A stretch of 64,000 bases of DNA, from assembly GCF_024666615.1 (NCBI RefSeq), contig NZ_CP088297.1, positions 3,886,501 through 3,950,500 of the forward strand, read 5' to 3'. The notes beneath the pieces were generated by a model. The model was given only the letters and a program-made list of their open reading frames with translations. It ran no database searches and was not told the origin of the DNA. A program made the translations under genes and the position numbers. This document shows, piece after piece, positions 39,950 to 48,188 of this stretch (positions are counted from its first letter, which is position 1; each line of letters starts with the position of its first letter). Origin of the DNA: Aquabacterium sp. J223 (lineage in GTDB: Bacteria > Pseudomonadota > Gammaproteobacteria > Burkholderiales > Burkholderiaceae_C).

Positions 39950-40437
39950 GCCGCCTTCATCAGCACCACCGCCCGCCGCACCGCGTTGACGATCTCGACG
40001 TGGGTGCCGCAGCGGCACAGGTTGCACGACAGTTCCTGCACGATGCGGGCGTCGCTCGGATCGGGCTCGCGGGCGAGCAGCGCGGCCGCCATCATCACCA
40101 TGCCGTTCAGGCAGTAGCCGCACTGCGCGGCCTGCTCGTCGACGAAGGCCCGCTGCACGGGATGCAGCTTGTCATGGCCCACCGGGTGCCGACCGCCCGA
40201 CCCCGCCAGCCCCTCCAGCGTGGTGATGCGCCGGCCCTGCACCCCGCCGGCGGGGATGACGCAGGCGCGCGCCGCCACGCCGTCGACCAGCACGGTGCAG
40301 GCGCCGCATTCGCCCAGGCCGCAGCCGTACTTCGGGCCATTGAGCGCCAGGTCGTTGCGCAGCACCGCCAGCAGCGGCGCATCGGGCGGCACGTCCAGCG
40401 CGTGCTCGGTGCCGTTGACGTGCAGCCGCAGCGGCAT
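39946..40437 (-). CDS. nicA: Nicotinate dehydrogenase subunit A, (2Fe-2S)2 protein
   Basis: The 163-residue protein has a plant-type [2Fe-2S] site (Cys39, Cys44, Cys47, Cys59 in YGCGLGECGACTVL) and a second helical cluster site (Cys106, Cys109, Cys138/141/143 in AQCGYC and SCNLCRCG). This is the small subunit of xanthine-oxidase-family hydroxylases, here paired with NicB. It passes electrons from the molybdenum centre to the heme domains. Its start overlaps the nicotinamidase stop (ATGA) and its stop overlaps nicB, so the three are translated together. Confidence 0.88.
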   Translation of the reverse strand: MPLRLHVNGTEHALDVPPDAPLLAVLRNDLALNGPKYGCGLGECGACTVLVDGVAARACVIPAGGVQGRRITTLEGLAGSGGRHPVGHDKLHPVQRAFVDEQAAQCGYCLNGMVMMAAALLAREPDPSDARIVQELSCNLCRCGTHVEIVNAVRRAVVLMKAA

Positions 40438-41168
40438 CAGGCGGTGGCGATGTCGGCCGACTGGATGCGCTTGACGCCCTTGGACGCCATCTGCTTCCAG
40501 GCCGCGGCCAGCGAGCCGTTGAGGTCGATGGCCCGGGTGGCGTCCTCGATGACGTAGACCTCGAAGCCGGCCTTGCGCGCATCCATCGCCGTCCAGGCCA
40601 CGCAGAAGTCGGTGGCCAGGCCGGTGACGAAGACCCGCTTGATGTTGCGCGCCTTGAGGTAGGCGCCGAGGCCGGTGGCCGTCTTGCCGTCGGCCTCCAT
40701 GAAGGCGGAGTAGCTGTCCACGCTGGGGTGGTAGCCCTTGCGGATGATGAGCTGGGCGGTGGGCAGCCTGAGGTCCTTGTGCAGCGCCGCGTCGTCGGTG
40801 CCCTGCACGCAGTGGTCCGGCCACAGCACCTGGTTGCCGTAGGGAAGCTTCGTCGTCTCGAAGGGCTTCTTGCCGGCGTGCGCGCTGGCGAAGGAGGCAT
40901 GGCCCGGGGTGTGCCAGTCCTGCGTGACGACCACGTTCCGGAAGGCACCGGCCAGGCGGTTGATGACCGGCACCACCTCCTCGCCCTTGGTCACCGGCAG
41001 CGTGCCGCCGCTGACGAAGCAGTTCTGCACGTCGACCACGATGAGCGCGCTGCGGGCATCGGGCTTGATGGTGGTGGCGGCGCGCGCGGCCTGCAGCAGG
41101 CCGGCCCCGCCGGCAAGGCCGAGGGCGGCGGAGGCGAGCAGACGGCGGCGGCGGACGGTCGTGGTCAT
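40437..41168 (-). CDS. pncA: Nicotinamidase with probable Tat/export signal
   Basis: The 243-residue protein matches isochorismatase-fold nicotinamidases: catalytic Asp46 (IVVDVQNCF), Lys144 (IIRKGY) and Cys189 (GLATDFCVAWT), and metal ligands in QDWHTPGHASF. It should convert nicotinamide to nicotinate and ammonia. The first 31 residues (MTTTVRRRRLLASAALGLAG...) form an arginine-rich head, a hydrophobic core and an ARA cleavage site like a Tat signal, which cytoplasmic PncA lacks. Asp is replaced by Cys in the VDVQNDF metal-site motif. Its position before nicA-nicB argues for a catabolic rather than salvage role. Confidence 0.82.
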   Translation of the reverse strand: MTTTVRRRRLLASAALGLAGGAGLLQAARAATTIKPDARSALIVVDVQNCFVSGGTLPVTKGEEVVPVINRLAGAFRNVVVTQDWHTPGHASFASAHAGKKPFETTKLPYGNQVLWPDHCVQGTDDAALHKDLRLPTAQLIIRKGYHPSVDSYSAFMEADGKTATGLGAYLKARNIKRVFVTGLATDFCVAWTAMDARKAGFEVYVIEDATRAIDLNGSLAAAWKQMASKGVKRIQSADIATA

Positions 41169-41243
41169 GGCGGTGCCTTGGGGGTGGTTGAAAGACGGCG
41201 GACGAAGCATGACCCTTGCCAACGACCCGGGCGGCGATCGCGG

Positions 41244-41999
41244 CTACAGGCTCAGGTAGGCGCGGCGCACCTCCTCGTTGGCGGCCAGCTCGGCCATGCT
41301 GGCGTGGTAGCGGATCTGGCCCTTCTCCAGCACGTAGGCGCGGTCGGAGACCAGCTCGGCGAAGTGCATGTTCTGCTCCGACAGCAGGATGCTGACGCCC
41401 TGACCCTTCAGCTCAAGAATCATCTGGGCCATCTGCTCGACGATGACCGGCGCCACGCCCTCGGACGGCTCGTCCAGCAGCACCAGGTAGGGGTTGCCCA
41501 TCAGCGTGCGCGCCACCGTCAGCATCTGCTGCTCGCCGCCGCTCATGCGGCCGCCCGGGCGGTGGGGCATCTCGCCCAGGTTGGGGAACAGCTTGAACAG
41601 CTGCGCCGGTGTCCACTGCGGCGCGGCCGAGCCGTCGGCCCAGCGCCGCGCGGGCTGGCGGCCGACCTCCAGGTTCTCCGTCACCGTGAGGTCGGTGAAG
41701 ATGCGCCGGTCCTCGGGCACGAAGCCCAGGCCCAGGCGGGCAGCTTCGTGCGGCGACGCATGGGAGATGTCCTGGCCGAGGAAGTGCACCGTGCCGCGTC
41801 GTTTGGGCAGCAGCCCCATCAGCGTCTTCAACGTGGTCGACTTGCCGGCGCCGTTGCGGCCCATCAGCGCCACCACCTCGCCGCGGCGCACCTCCAGGTC
41901 GACGTCGTAGAGGATCTGCGCGGCGCCGTACCAGGCCTTCAGGCCGCGCGCCTGCAGCAGCACGTCGCGGCCGTCACCGGCCCGTGATGCGGCCGTCAT
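41244..41999 (-). CDS. livF: Branched-chain-type ABC transporter ATPase LivF
   Basis: This 251-residue ATPase has Walker A GRNGAGKST (residues ~46-54), the signature MSGGEQQ and Walker B YLVLLDEPSEGVAP. It matches the LivF subgroup of HAAT (Liv-type) importers. The start overlaps the livG stop (ATGA). The set sits inside the nicotinate operon, so the likely cargo is nicotinamide, nicotinate or a hydroxylated product rather than amino acids; that is inference from context. Confidence 0.9.
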   Translation of the reverse strand: MTAASRAGDGRDVLLQARGLKAWYGAAQILYDVDLEVRRGEVVALMGRNGAGKSTTLKTLMGLLPKRRGTVHFLGQDISHASPHEAARLGLGFVPEDRRIFTDLTVTENLEVGRQPARRWADGSAAPQWTPAQLFKLFPNLGEMPHRPGGRMSGGEQQMLTVARTLMGNPYLVLLDEPSEGVAPVIVEQMAQMILELKGQGVSILLSEQNMHFAELVSDRAYVLEKGQIRYHASMAELAANEEVRRAYLSL

Positions 42000-42787
42000 G
42001 CCGCCGCCTCCAGCGGCTTGGACCGGTGCTTCTCGAAGGTCTTGCCCGTCCCGAAGTAGACCTCCTGCACCTTCGGGTTGTCGCGGATCGCGGCGCCCTG
42101 CCCCTCGGCGATGAGGCGGCCGCGGGCCAGCACCACCATGCGGTCGGCGTAGGCGAAGACGACGTCCATGCTGTGCTCGGTGAACAGCACCGCCATGCCG
42201 CGCTGCACGACGAGTTCCTTGGTCAGTGCCATCAGGTCGTTGCGCTCCTTGGGCGCCATGCCGGCGGTGGGCTCGTCCATCAGCAGCAGCCGCGGGTCGT
42301 TGGCCAGCGCGATGGCCAGCTCCACCCGCTTGACGTCGCCATAGGCGAGCACGCTGCACGGCCGGTCGGCCTGGGCGCGCATGCCGACCTGTTCGAGCAG
42401 CGCCAGCGCCTGCTCGCGCTTGTGGTCGGCGGCACGCCGCCACATCGAGAACAGCCGGCCGTCGGCCGACAGCAGCGCCATCTGCACGTTCTCCACCACC
42501 GTCAGCGAGGCAAAGGTCTCCGCGATCTGGAAGGTGCGGCCGACGCCGAGGCGCCAGATCTCGCGCGGCTTCAGGCCGGTCAGCTCGCGGCCCTGGAACC
42601 GGATGGCGCCGGCATCGGGCCGCAGCTGGCCGTTGACCATGTTGAAGGTGGTGGACTTGCCGGCGCCGTTGGGGCCGATCAGCGCCAGCAGTTCGCCGGC
42701 GGCGACGTCGAAGCCGATGCCGTCGACGGCCTTGACGCCGCCGAAGGACTTGCCCAGGTCGCGGACTTCGAGCAGCGGTGGTTTCAT
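41996..42787 (-). CDS. livG: Branched-chain-type ABC transporter ATPase LivG
   Basis: This 263-residue ATPase has Walker A GPNGAGKST, the LivG-type signature region SVLAYGDVKRVELAIAL in place of LSGGQ, and Walker B RLLLMDEPTAGMAP. It pairs with LivF on the cytoplasmic face of the importer. The ATG is 58 nt after the permease stop, with GGAGG upstream. The non-canonical signature (AYGDVKR) occurs in a subset of Liv-type systems for non-amino-acid cargo, which is of interest but not proof. Confidence 0.9.
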   Translation of the reverse strand: MKPPLLEVRDLGKSFGGVKAVDGIGFDVAAGELLALIGPNGAGKSTTFNMVNGQLRPDAGAIRFQGRELTGLKPREIWRLGVGRTFQIAETFASLTVVENVQMALLSADGRLFSMWRRAADHKREQALALLEQVGMRAQADRPCSVLAYGDVKRVELAIALANDPRLLLMDEPTAGMAPKERNDLMALTKELVVQRGMAVLFTEHSMDVVFAYADRMVVLARGRLIAEGQGAAIRDNPKVQEVYFGTGKTFEKHRSKPLEAAA

Positions 42788-42845
42788 GGGATCTCCCTCC
42801 GCGCCACGCGGTTCGGGATCTGCGCTCGGGCGTGGTCCGGCGCGC

Positions 42846-44735
42846 TCATGCGGCCAGCTCCCGGCGCCCCTGCACGCGTTGTTTGACGAAGCCGGCGATG
42901 CCCATCGGGAAGGCCAGCACCAGCAGCAGCACCACCGCACCGAGCAGCGCACGCCAGTAGTCGGTGCTGCGGGCCACGGTGTCCTGCAGCCAGGTGAAGC
43001 TGACCGCGCCGACCAGCGGCCCGGCCAGGGTCTGCACACCGCCGAGCAGCACCATCACCAGGCCGTCCACCGAGCGGCCGACGCCCAGCGTCTCCGGCGA
43101 GATGCTGCCCTTGGAGAAGGCGAACAGCGCGCCCGACAGGCCGGCGAACAGCGCTGCCACGACGAAGGCCATCCACTGCAAACGCCTGACGTCGATGCCG
43201 ATGGCGTCGGCCCGGGTCGGCGAGTCGCGGCCGGCGCGCATGGCATAGCCGAAGGGCGAGAACAGCGCCCGTCGCAGCGCCAGCACGCTCAAGCCGACCA
43301 GCGCCAGGGTGGCGTGGTAGTAGGCCTGCTTGTCGGCCAGCCAGGCCGCGGGCCAGACGCCGGTCAGGCCGTTGCTGCCGCCGGTGACCTCGTCCCACTG
43401 GTAGCTGACCGACCAGACGATCTGCGCGAAGGCCAGCGTCAGCATGGCGAGGTAGACGCCCGACAACCGCACGCAGAACCAGCCGAACACCAGCGCGCCG
43501 AGCGCCGCCACCAGCGGGCCGGCGATGAGCGACAGCTCCATCGGCAGGCCGAGCAGGCGCACCGCCAGCGCGGCCCCGTAGGCGCCGAGCCCGAAGTAGG
43601 CCGCATGGCCGAAGGAGTGCATGCCGCCCGGCCCCATGATGAAGTGCAGGCTGGCGGCGAACAGCGCCGCGGTCAACAGGTCGATCGCCAGCACGGTGAC
43701 GTAGGGCGCGCCCTTCGTCAGCAGCGGCAGCGCGACCAGCAGCGCCAGCAGCAGGCCGGCGGTGATCTTCAGCGGCCGGTCGGCAGGGGTGAGCGGCGGC
43801 TCGGCCGGCGCGCTGTTGCGGCTGGTGCCCTGCGGACGGCCCATCAGGCCCCAGGGCCGCACCACCAGCACCACCGCCATGACGAGGAACTCGACCACCA
43901 GCGTCAGCTTCGAGAAGGAGAACGAGAAGCCCAGCACCTCCACCGTGCCCAAGCCGACGCACAGCGCCTTGACCTCGGCGATGAGCAGCGCGGCGACGTA
44001 GGCGCCGGGAATGGAGCCCATGCCGCCCACCACCACCACGACGAAGGCATCGCCGATGGTGGCCAGGTCCAGCCCCAGGTTGGCGGGCTCGCGCGGCAGC
44101 TGCAGCGCGCCGCCCAGACCGGCCAGCAGCGAGCCCAGCGCGAACACGCCGGTGAACAGCCAGGCCTGGTTGACGCCCAGCGCGCCCACCATCTCGCGGT
44201 CCTGCGTGGCGGCACGCACCAGCGTGCCCCAGCGGGTGCGGGTGAGCAGCAGCCACAGCAGGCCCAGCACCACCGGGCCGACGACGATGAGGAACAGGTC
44301 GTAGGACGGGAAGCGTCGGCCGAGCAGGCGCACCGCGCCCTCCAGCCCCGGCGCGCGCGGACCGAGCAGGTCCTCGGGCCCCCACAGCCACAGCGCCGCG
44401 TCCTTCAGCACCAGCACCAGGGCGAACGTGGCCAGCAGCTGGAACAGCTCCGGCGCGCGGTAGATGCGCCGCAGCAGCGTGACCTCGACCAGCGCGCCGA
44501 CGAGGCCCACCGCCAGCGCGGCCAGCGGCAGCGCCACCCAGAAGCCGAGGCCGCCGCCCAGCCACTCCGCCAGCGAATAGGCGATGTACACGCCCAGCAT
44601 GAAGAACGAGCCGTGGGCGAAGTTGACGATGCGCGTGACGCCGAAGATCAGCGACAGCCCCGCCGCCACGAGGAACAGCGTGGAGGCGCCGGCCAGCCCG
44701 TTCAGCAGCTGGACGATGAAGCCGGAGAGGTCCAT
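42846..44735 (-). CDS. Fused LivH-LivM permease of the Liv-type importer
   Basis: The 629-residue membrane protein joins two permease halves that are usually separate. Residues 1-~300 are LivH-like (LLNGLAGASTLFLVAAGLSLIFGVTRIVNFAHG at the head, partly quoted). After a Pro/Ala linker (SRNSAPAEPPLTPADRP), residues ~330-629 are LivM-like, with GPGGMHSFGHAAYFGLGAYG and GSNGLTGVWP. It should carry both transmembrane halves of the channel in one chain. Fused LivHM proteins are known but less common. It lies between livK and livG. Confidence 0.9.
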   Translation of the reverse strand: MDLSGFIVQLLNGLAGASTLFLVAAGLSLIFGVTRIVNFAHGSFFMLGVYIAYSLAEWLGGGLGFWVALPLAALAVGLVGALVEVTLLRRIYRAPELFQLLATFALVLVLKDAALWLWGPEDLLGPRAPGLEGAVRLLGRRFPSYDLFLIVVGPVVLGLLWLLLTRTRWGTLVRAATQDREMVGALGVNQAWLFTGVFALGSLLAGLGGALQLPREPANLGLDLATIGDAFVVVVVGGMGSIPGAYVAALLIAEVKALCVGLGTVEVLGFSFSFSKLTLVVEFLVMAVVLVVRPWGLMGRPQGTSRNSAPAEPPLTPADRPLKITAGLLLALLVALPLLTKGAPYVTVLAIDLLTAALFAASLHFIMGPGGMHSFGHAAYFGLGAYGAALAVRLLGLPMELSLIAGPLVAALGALVFGWFCVRLSGVYLAMLTLAFAQIVWSVSYQWDEVTGGSNGLTGVWPAAWLADKQAYYHATLALVGLSVLALRRALFSPFGYAMRAGRDSPTRADAIGIDVRRLQWMAFVVAALFAGLSGALFAFSKGSISPETLGVGRSVDGLVMVLLGGVQTLAGPLVGAVSFTWLQDTVARSTDYWRALLGAVVLLLVLAFPMGIAGFVKQRVQGRRELAA

Positions 44736-44756
44736 GGCAAGCGGGGGAAGGAAAGG

Positions 44757-45956
44757 TCAATCGGCCGCGCGCTGCTTCTTCACTTCCGCCGCCGGGGGCT
44801 GGAACTTGGCGCCGTCGAGGTAGACGTAGTCGACCATCGTGCCCTTGCCCTTGTCCAGCTTGGTGCGGCCGACGAAGGCGCCCATCGTGGACTGGTGGTC
44901 CTCGGCGCGGTAGGTGATCTTGCCGAAGGGGGACATCAGCTCGAGGCCGCGGAAGGCGGTGATGAGCTTCTCGGTTTCGGTGCCCTTGGCCTTCTTCACG
45001 CCTTCGGCAATCGACTTGATCATGGTGTAGCCCACCACCGAACCCAGCCGCGGATAGTCCTTGTACTTGCCGTGGTAGGCGAGGAAGAAGGCCTTGTGCT
45101 CCGGCGTCTGGATGCCGTGCCAGGGGTAGCCGGTGACGATCCAGTTGTTCGGCGTCTCGTCCTTCAGCGGGTCGAGGTACTCCGGCTCGCCGGTGAGGAC
45201 GCTGACGACCTCGCGGTTCTCGAACAGCCCGCGGGTGTTGCCCTCGCGCACGAACTTCGTCAGGTCGGCGCCGAACAGCACGTTGAAGATGGCGTCGGGC
45301 TTGGCGTCGGCCAACGCCTGCGCCACGCTGCCGGCGTCCAGCCGGCCCAGCGGCGGCGCCTGCTCGACCACGAACTCGACATCGGGCTGCGCCGCCTTCA
45401 GCAGCAGCTTGAACGCCGCGACCGCCGACTGACCGTATTCGTAGTTGGGGTAGACGATGGCCCAGCGCTTCTTCTTCAGCTTGGCCGCCTCCGGCACCAG
45501 CATCGCGGCCTGCATGTAGGTGCCGGGGCGCAGGCGGAAGGTGTAGCGGTTGCCGCCCTGCCAGGTGATCTTGTCGGTCAGCGGCTCGCCGGCAAGGAAG
45601 AAGATCTTCTTCTGCTTGGCGAAGTCGGTCAGCGCCAGGCCGATGTTGGACAGGAAGCTGCCGGCGAGGATGTCCACCTTCTCACGCGACACCAGCTCCT
45701 CGGCCACCCGCACCGCGTCGCCCGGGTTGGCGTTGTCGTCGCGGGTGATGAGCTCCAGCTTGCGCCCGTTGACGCCGCCGCCGGCGTTGATCTCCTCGAC
45801 CGCCAGGTCCATGCCCTTCTTGTACGGGTCGAGGAAGGCCGGCTGCGCCTTGTAGCTGTTGACCTCGCCGATGCGGATCGCGTTCTGCGCCAGCACCGGG
45901 GCGGCGAAGGCGGCCGCGAGCAGGCCGGCGGCGACGAAGGGCTTGAAGGGGTTCAT
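44757..45956 (-). CDS. Periplasmic substrate-binding protein of the Liv-type importer
   Basis: This 399-residue precursor has a signal peptide (MNPFKPFVAAGLLAAAFAAPVLAQ, cleavage near 23). A type I periplasmic-binding fold follows, starting IRIGEVNSYKAQPAFLDPYKKG, as in LivK and other HAAT receptors. It captures substrate for the LivHM-G-F importer encoded next. Its position in an operon with 6-hydroxynicotinate reductase and nicotinate dehydrogenase suggests a pyridine ligand, but no binding residue can be read for certain. Confidence 0.88.
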   Translation of the reverse strand: MNPFKPFVAAGLLAAAFAAPVLAQNAIRIGEVNSYKAQPAFLDPYKKGMDLAVEEINAGGGVNGRKLELITRDDNANPGDAVRVAEELVSREKVDILAGSFLSNIGLALTDFAKQKKIFFLAGEPLTDKITWQGGNRYTFRLRPGTYMQAAMLVPEAAKLKKKRWAIVYPNYEYGQSAVAAFKLLLKAAQPDVEFVVEQAPPLGRLDAGSVAQALADAKPDAIFNVLFGADLTKFVREGNTRGLFENREVVSVLTGEPEYLDPLKDETPNNWIVTGYPWHGIQTPEHKAFFLAYHGKYKDYPRLGSVVGYTMIKSIAEGVKKAKGTETEKLITAFRGLELMSPFGKITYRAEDHQSTMGAFVGRTKLDKGKGTMVDYVYLDGAKFQPPAAEVKKQRAAD

Positions 45957-46010
45957 GGGGCTCCCGGGGGTGGTGGTGTGGGGGTCGTGACGTGAGGGAA
46001 AAGGGGGTCG

Positions 46011-46595
46011 TCAGCGCAGGCCGTCCTGGCCCTGGATCTCGTCGACCTGCAGCCCGCCGATGCGCGGCAGCGGCCGGCCGCTGTCGGTGACGGCCACGGC
46101 GACGACGATCTCGCCGGCACGCGGTGCGTCGGCGACCCGGGCCTCGATGGCGTCGAAGTGGCTGCGCACGAAGGCGGCGTCCTTGTGGCCCAGCGGCACG
46201 TCGATGGCGGTGCCCAGGCCACCCAGCTTCTTGGCCGAGGGCACCAGCGCCGCGCCCTTGCCCACCGCCACGCGCAGCGGCGCGCCCAACTTGGGGTGCA
46301 GGATGGCGGCGGCGTGCTCGAGCTCGCCGCCTTCGCCCACGATGGCGGCCTTGCCGTAGCTGTGCGCCTGGCCGGGCGCGATGCCGAGGGCGGCGACGGC
46401 GCGCTGGCCCAGCAGCGCGCCCAGCGCCTCGCCGATGGCGATCAGTTCGTCGAGCTGCTCGACGTAGCGGCCGGCGCACGGGTTCTCGATGACCGCGATG
46501 GCCACCGCCTTGCGGGTCGGCGGATCGATGCTCCGGCCCATCTCGACACGGGTTTCGTCGACCTGGACGACGAGCTTGCGGATCTTGGCGTTCAT
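46011..46595 (-). CDS. DUF1185 (AA_synth) family protein, first copy
   Basis: This 194-residue protein starts MNAKIRKLVVQVDETRVEMG and has IENPCAGRYVEQLDELI and HSYGKAAIVGEGGELEHAAA, conserved in the DUF1185/AA_synth family. Structures of the family show a variant of the chorismate mutase-like fold and no proven reaction. Here it lies 12 nt downstream of a second copy, inside the nicotinate operon. Possible roles are a ring-opening, isomerising or chaperone step after 6-hydroxynicotinate reduction, but this is only inferred from linkage. Confidence 0.8.
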   Translation of the reverse strand: MNAKIRKLVVQVDETRVEMGRSIDPPTRKAVAIAVIENPCAGRYVEQLDELIAIGEALGALLGQRAVAALGIAPGQAHSYGKAAIVGEGGELEHAAAILHPKLGAPLRVAVGKGAALVPSAKKLGGLGTAIDVPLGHKDAAFVRSHFDAIEARVADAPRAGEIVVAVAVTDSGRPLPRIGGLQVDEIQGQDGLR

Positions 46596-46607
46596 GCAGG
46601 TGCCTCC

Positions 46608-47259
46608 TTAGCGCTGGCCGTCCCAGCGGGCGATGTCGGCGGCCTTCAGTCCGCCGACGCGTTGGTGCACCCGCGGGCCGGTGCTCATGGCGAGGATGTA
46701 GACCAGCTCGTCGCCGGTCGGCGCGCCGGGCACCCGCACCTCGATGGCGTCGAAGTGGCTGCGCACGTAGCTGGCGTTGAGGTGGGTCATCGGCACGTCG
46801 AGCGTCACCCCGGGCGGCCCCACCTTCTTGGTCGAGGGCACGATGGACAGCGCGTTGCCGGGCTGTCCCTTCGGCTTGCCGTCGTCACCCGCCTCGCCAC
46901 GGGCGTAGGCGACGCCGTCGCCCTTCCAGCCGAGCAGCTCGCGCATGGCGTAACCGCCGGGCACATGCCACAGCGCGCCGTGCTCCAGCTCGCCGCGGCT
47001 GCCGACGATGGCGCCCTTGCCGTAGCCCTCGATGCGGTCGGCGGGCACCGCCATCGCGGCGAGCAGGCGCCGCGCCATGTCCAGGCCCAGCGGCGACAGC
47101 GCATCCATCATCGGCAGAAGGTCGGGTTCGTGGCGGCCGGCGAACGGGTTGGTCAGCACCGCCGCGATCGCCCCCCCGCCGCAGCGGCCGCGGCGGCGGC
47201 GGGCCGAACTCGTGGTGGATGTCCTCGACATGGGTGAGGACGCGTCTGAGCTCGATCAT
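46608..47259 (-). CDS. DUF1185 (AA_synth) family protein, second copy, with apparent frameshift
   Basis: The body codes for AIAAVLTNPFAGRHEPDLLP, EGYGKGAIVGSRGELEHGALWHVPGGY and FDAIEVRVPGA, matching the DUF1185 family. The head MIELRRVLTHVEDIHHEFGPP lies in another frame. Removing one C from the 7-C run at 47171-47177 (plus strand) joins the two as one protein of about 216 residues. The ATG at 47259 was chosen; an ATG at 47283 would overlap the UPF0280 stop. It and the first copy are paralogues in tandem, probably forming a mixed assembly. Other bacteria also carry two DUF1185 genes side by side. The frameshift is probably a sequence error. Confidence 0.75.
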
Positions 47260-47272
47260 GTGTAGCGTGGCC

Positions 47273-48181
47273 TTAATGTTCATTAAGCAAAGACTGAACC
47301 AGTTTCGGCGCTGGCGCATCGGCGTGATCCAGGGGGCCGCACCGCCGCAGCCGGCCCTGACACACCAGCACCGCCGCGTGCACCAGCCCACGTGCGATCA
47401 ACGTGCGGGCGCACGACGCACCGCGCTCGAGCGCCTGGTGCACCAGCGGCGACGGCAGCGCCGCCACGTCCACCGTCACCGGCAGCGACCCCAGGTCGCT
47501 GCCGTCCTTCACCTCGTGGGCCGGGCGGCGTCGGATGCCCGGGTGCTCGACGTCGACCGCGTTGGCGATGACGGTGGCGACCGCGTCGGCCCGTGCCGCG
47601 TCCGCCGCCAGCACGGTGACGCTGTCGGCGATGCCCAGCGACAGGCTGCGGCCACGCCAGCCGCTGGTGGCCACGCCGCGGACGGGCAAGGCATGGCCGA
47701 CCTCGAAGGCGCGGTCGGCCTGCGGACCCTGGCGCAGCCGCTCGGCATCCAACCGGGCCAGGTCGCTGAACAGGCCCACCGTCAGCGTGGCGCCAGGGGT
47801 CAGGTGCAGGGCGATGTCGCCGCCGTTGTTGGCCCAGGCGCGGCGCACGCCCGGGCGACGATAGGCGGCGATCAGCGCGTCGGCCACGGCACCGGCCACG
47901 GCCGCCATCGGCGTGATGAAGACCGACCGGTGCGGCCTGCAGGCGCGCCACATCGCAGCGGCCACCGGCCCCTGCAGCGGGCAAGGATCGGCCGAGACCG
48001 GCGCCTTCAAGGCGGGCAGCTCGGCCACCAGTTCGTCGAGCAGCGGACGGAAGCGCTGCCACGCGGCCTCATGCGCGGCGGCCACCGCAGCGGCCTCGCC
48101 GTCGGCGCCGAGGACGATGTCCATCGGGCCGTGGTGGAAGTGCCAGCGGCCGTCGGGCAGGAGCGCGCGTGCGGCGGGCAT
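47273..48181 (-). CDS. UPF0280 family protein (ApbE-like fold) in the nicotinate operon
   Basis: This 302-residue protein has the UPF0280 features RWHFHHGPMDIVLGADGEA at the head, FITPMAAVAGAVADALIAAY and ANNGGDIALHL in the centre, and SLSLGIADSVTVLA further on. The family is related to ApbE FMN transferases, and the GGDI element is near the flavin/metal site in ApbE, but no reaction is proven. It lies 7 nt downstream of the 6-hydroxynicotinate reductase gene. A role in maturing or flavinylating that reductase, or in another step, is a testable idea. The chosen start MPAARALLPDGRW is the only one that leaves the upstream gene intact. Confidence 0.8.
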   Translation of the reverse strand: MPAARALLPDGRWHFHHGPMDIVLGADGEAAAVAAAHEAAWQRFRPLLDELVAELPALKAPVSADPCPLQGPVAAAMWRACRPHRSVFITPMAAVAGAVADALIAAYRRPGVRRAWANNGGDIALHLTPGATLTVGLFSDLARLDAERLRQGPQADRAFEVGHALPVRGVATSGWRGRSLSLGIADSVTVLAADAARADAVATVIANAVDVEHPGIRRRPAHEVKDGSDLGSLPVTVDVAALPSPLVHQALERGASCARTLIARGLVHAAVLVCQGRLRRCGPLDHADAPAPKLVQSLLNEH

Positions 48182-48188
48182 GGACGGC

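Noticed and set aside
42381-45995. Open frame of 1204 codons opposite the Liv-type importer genes
   Set aside because: Antisense shadow of livK, livHM and livG, with low-complexity Gln/His/Arg text.
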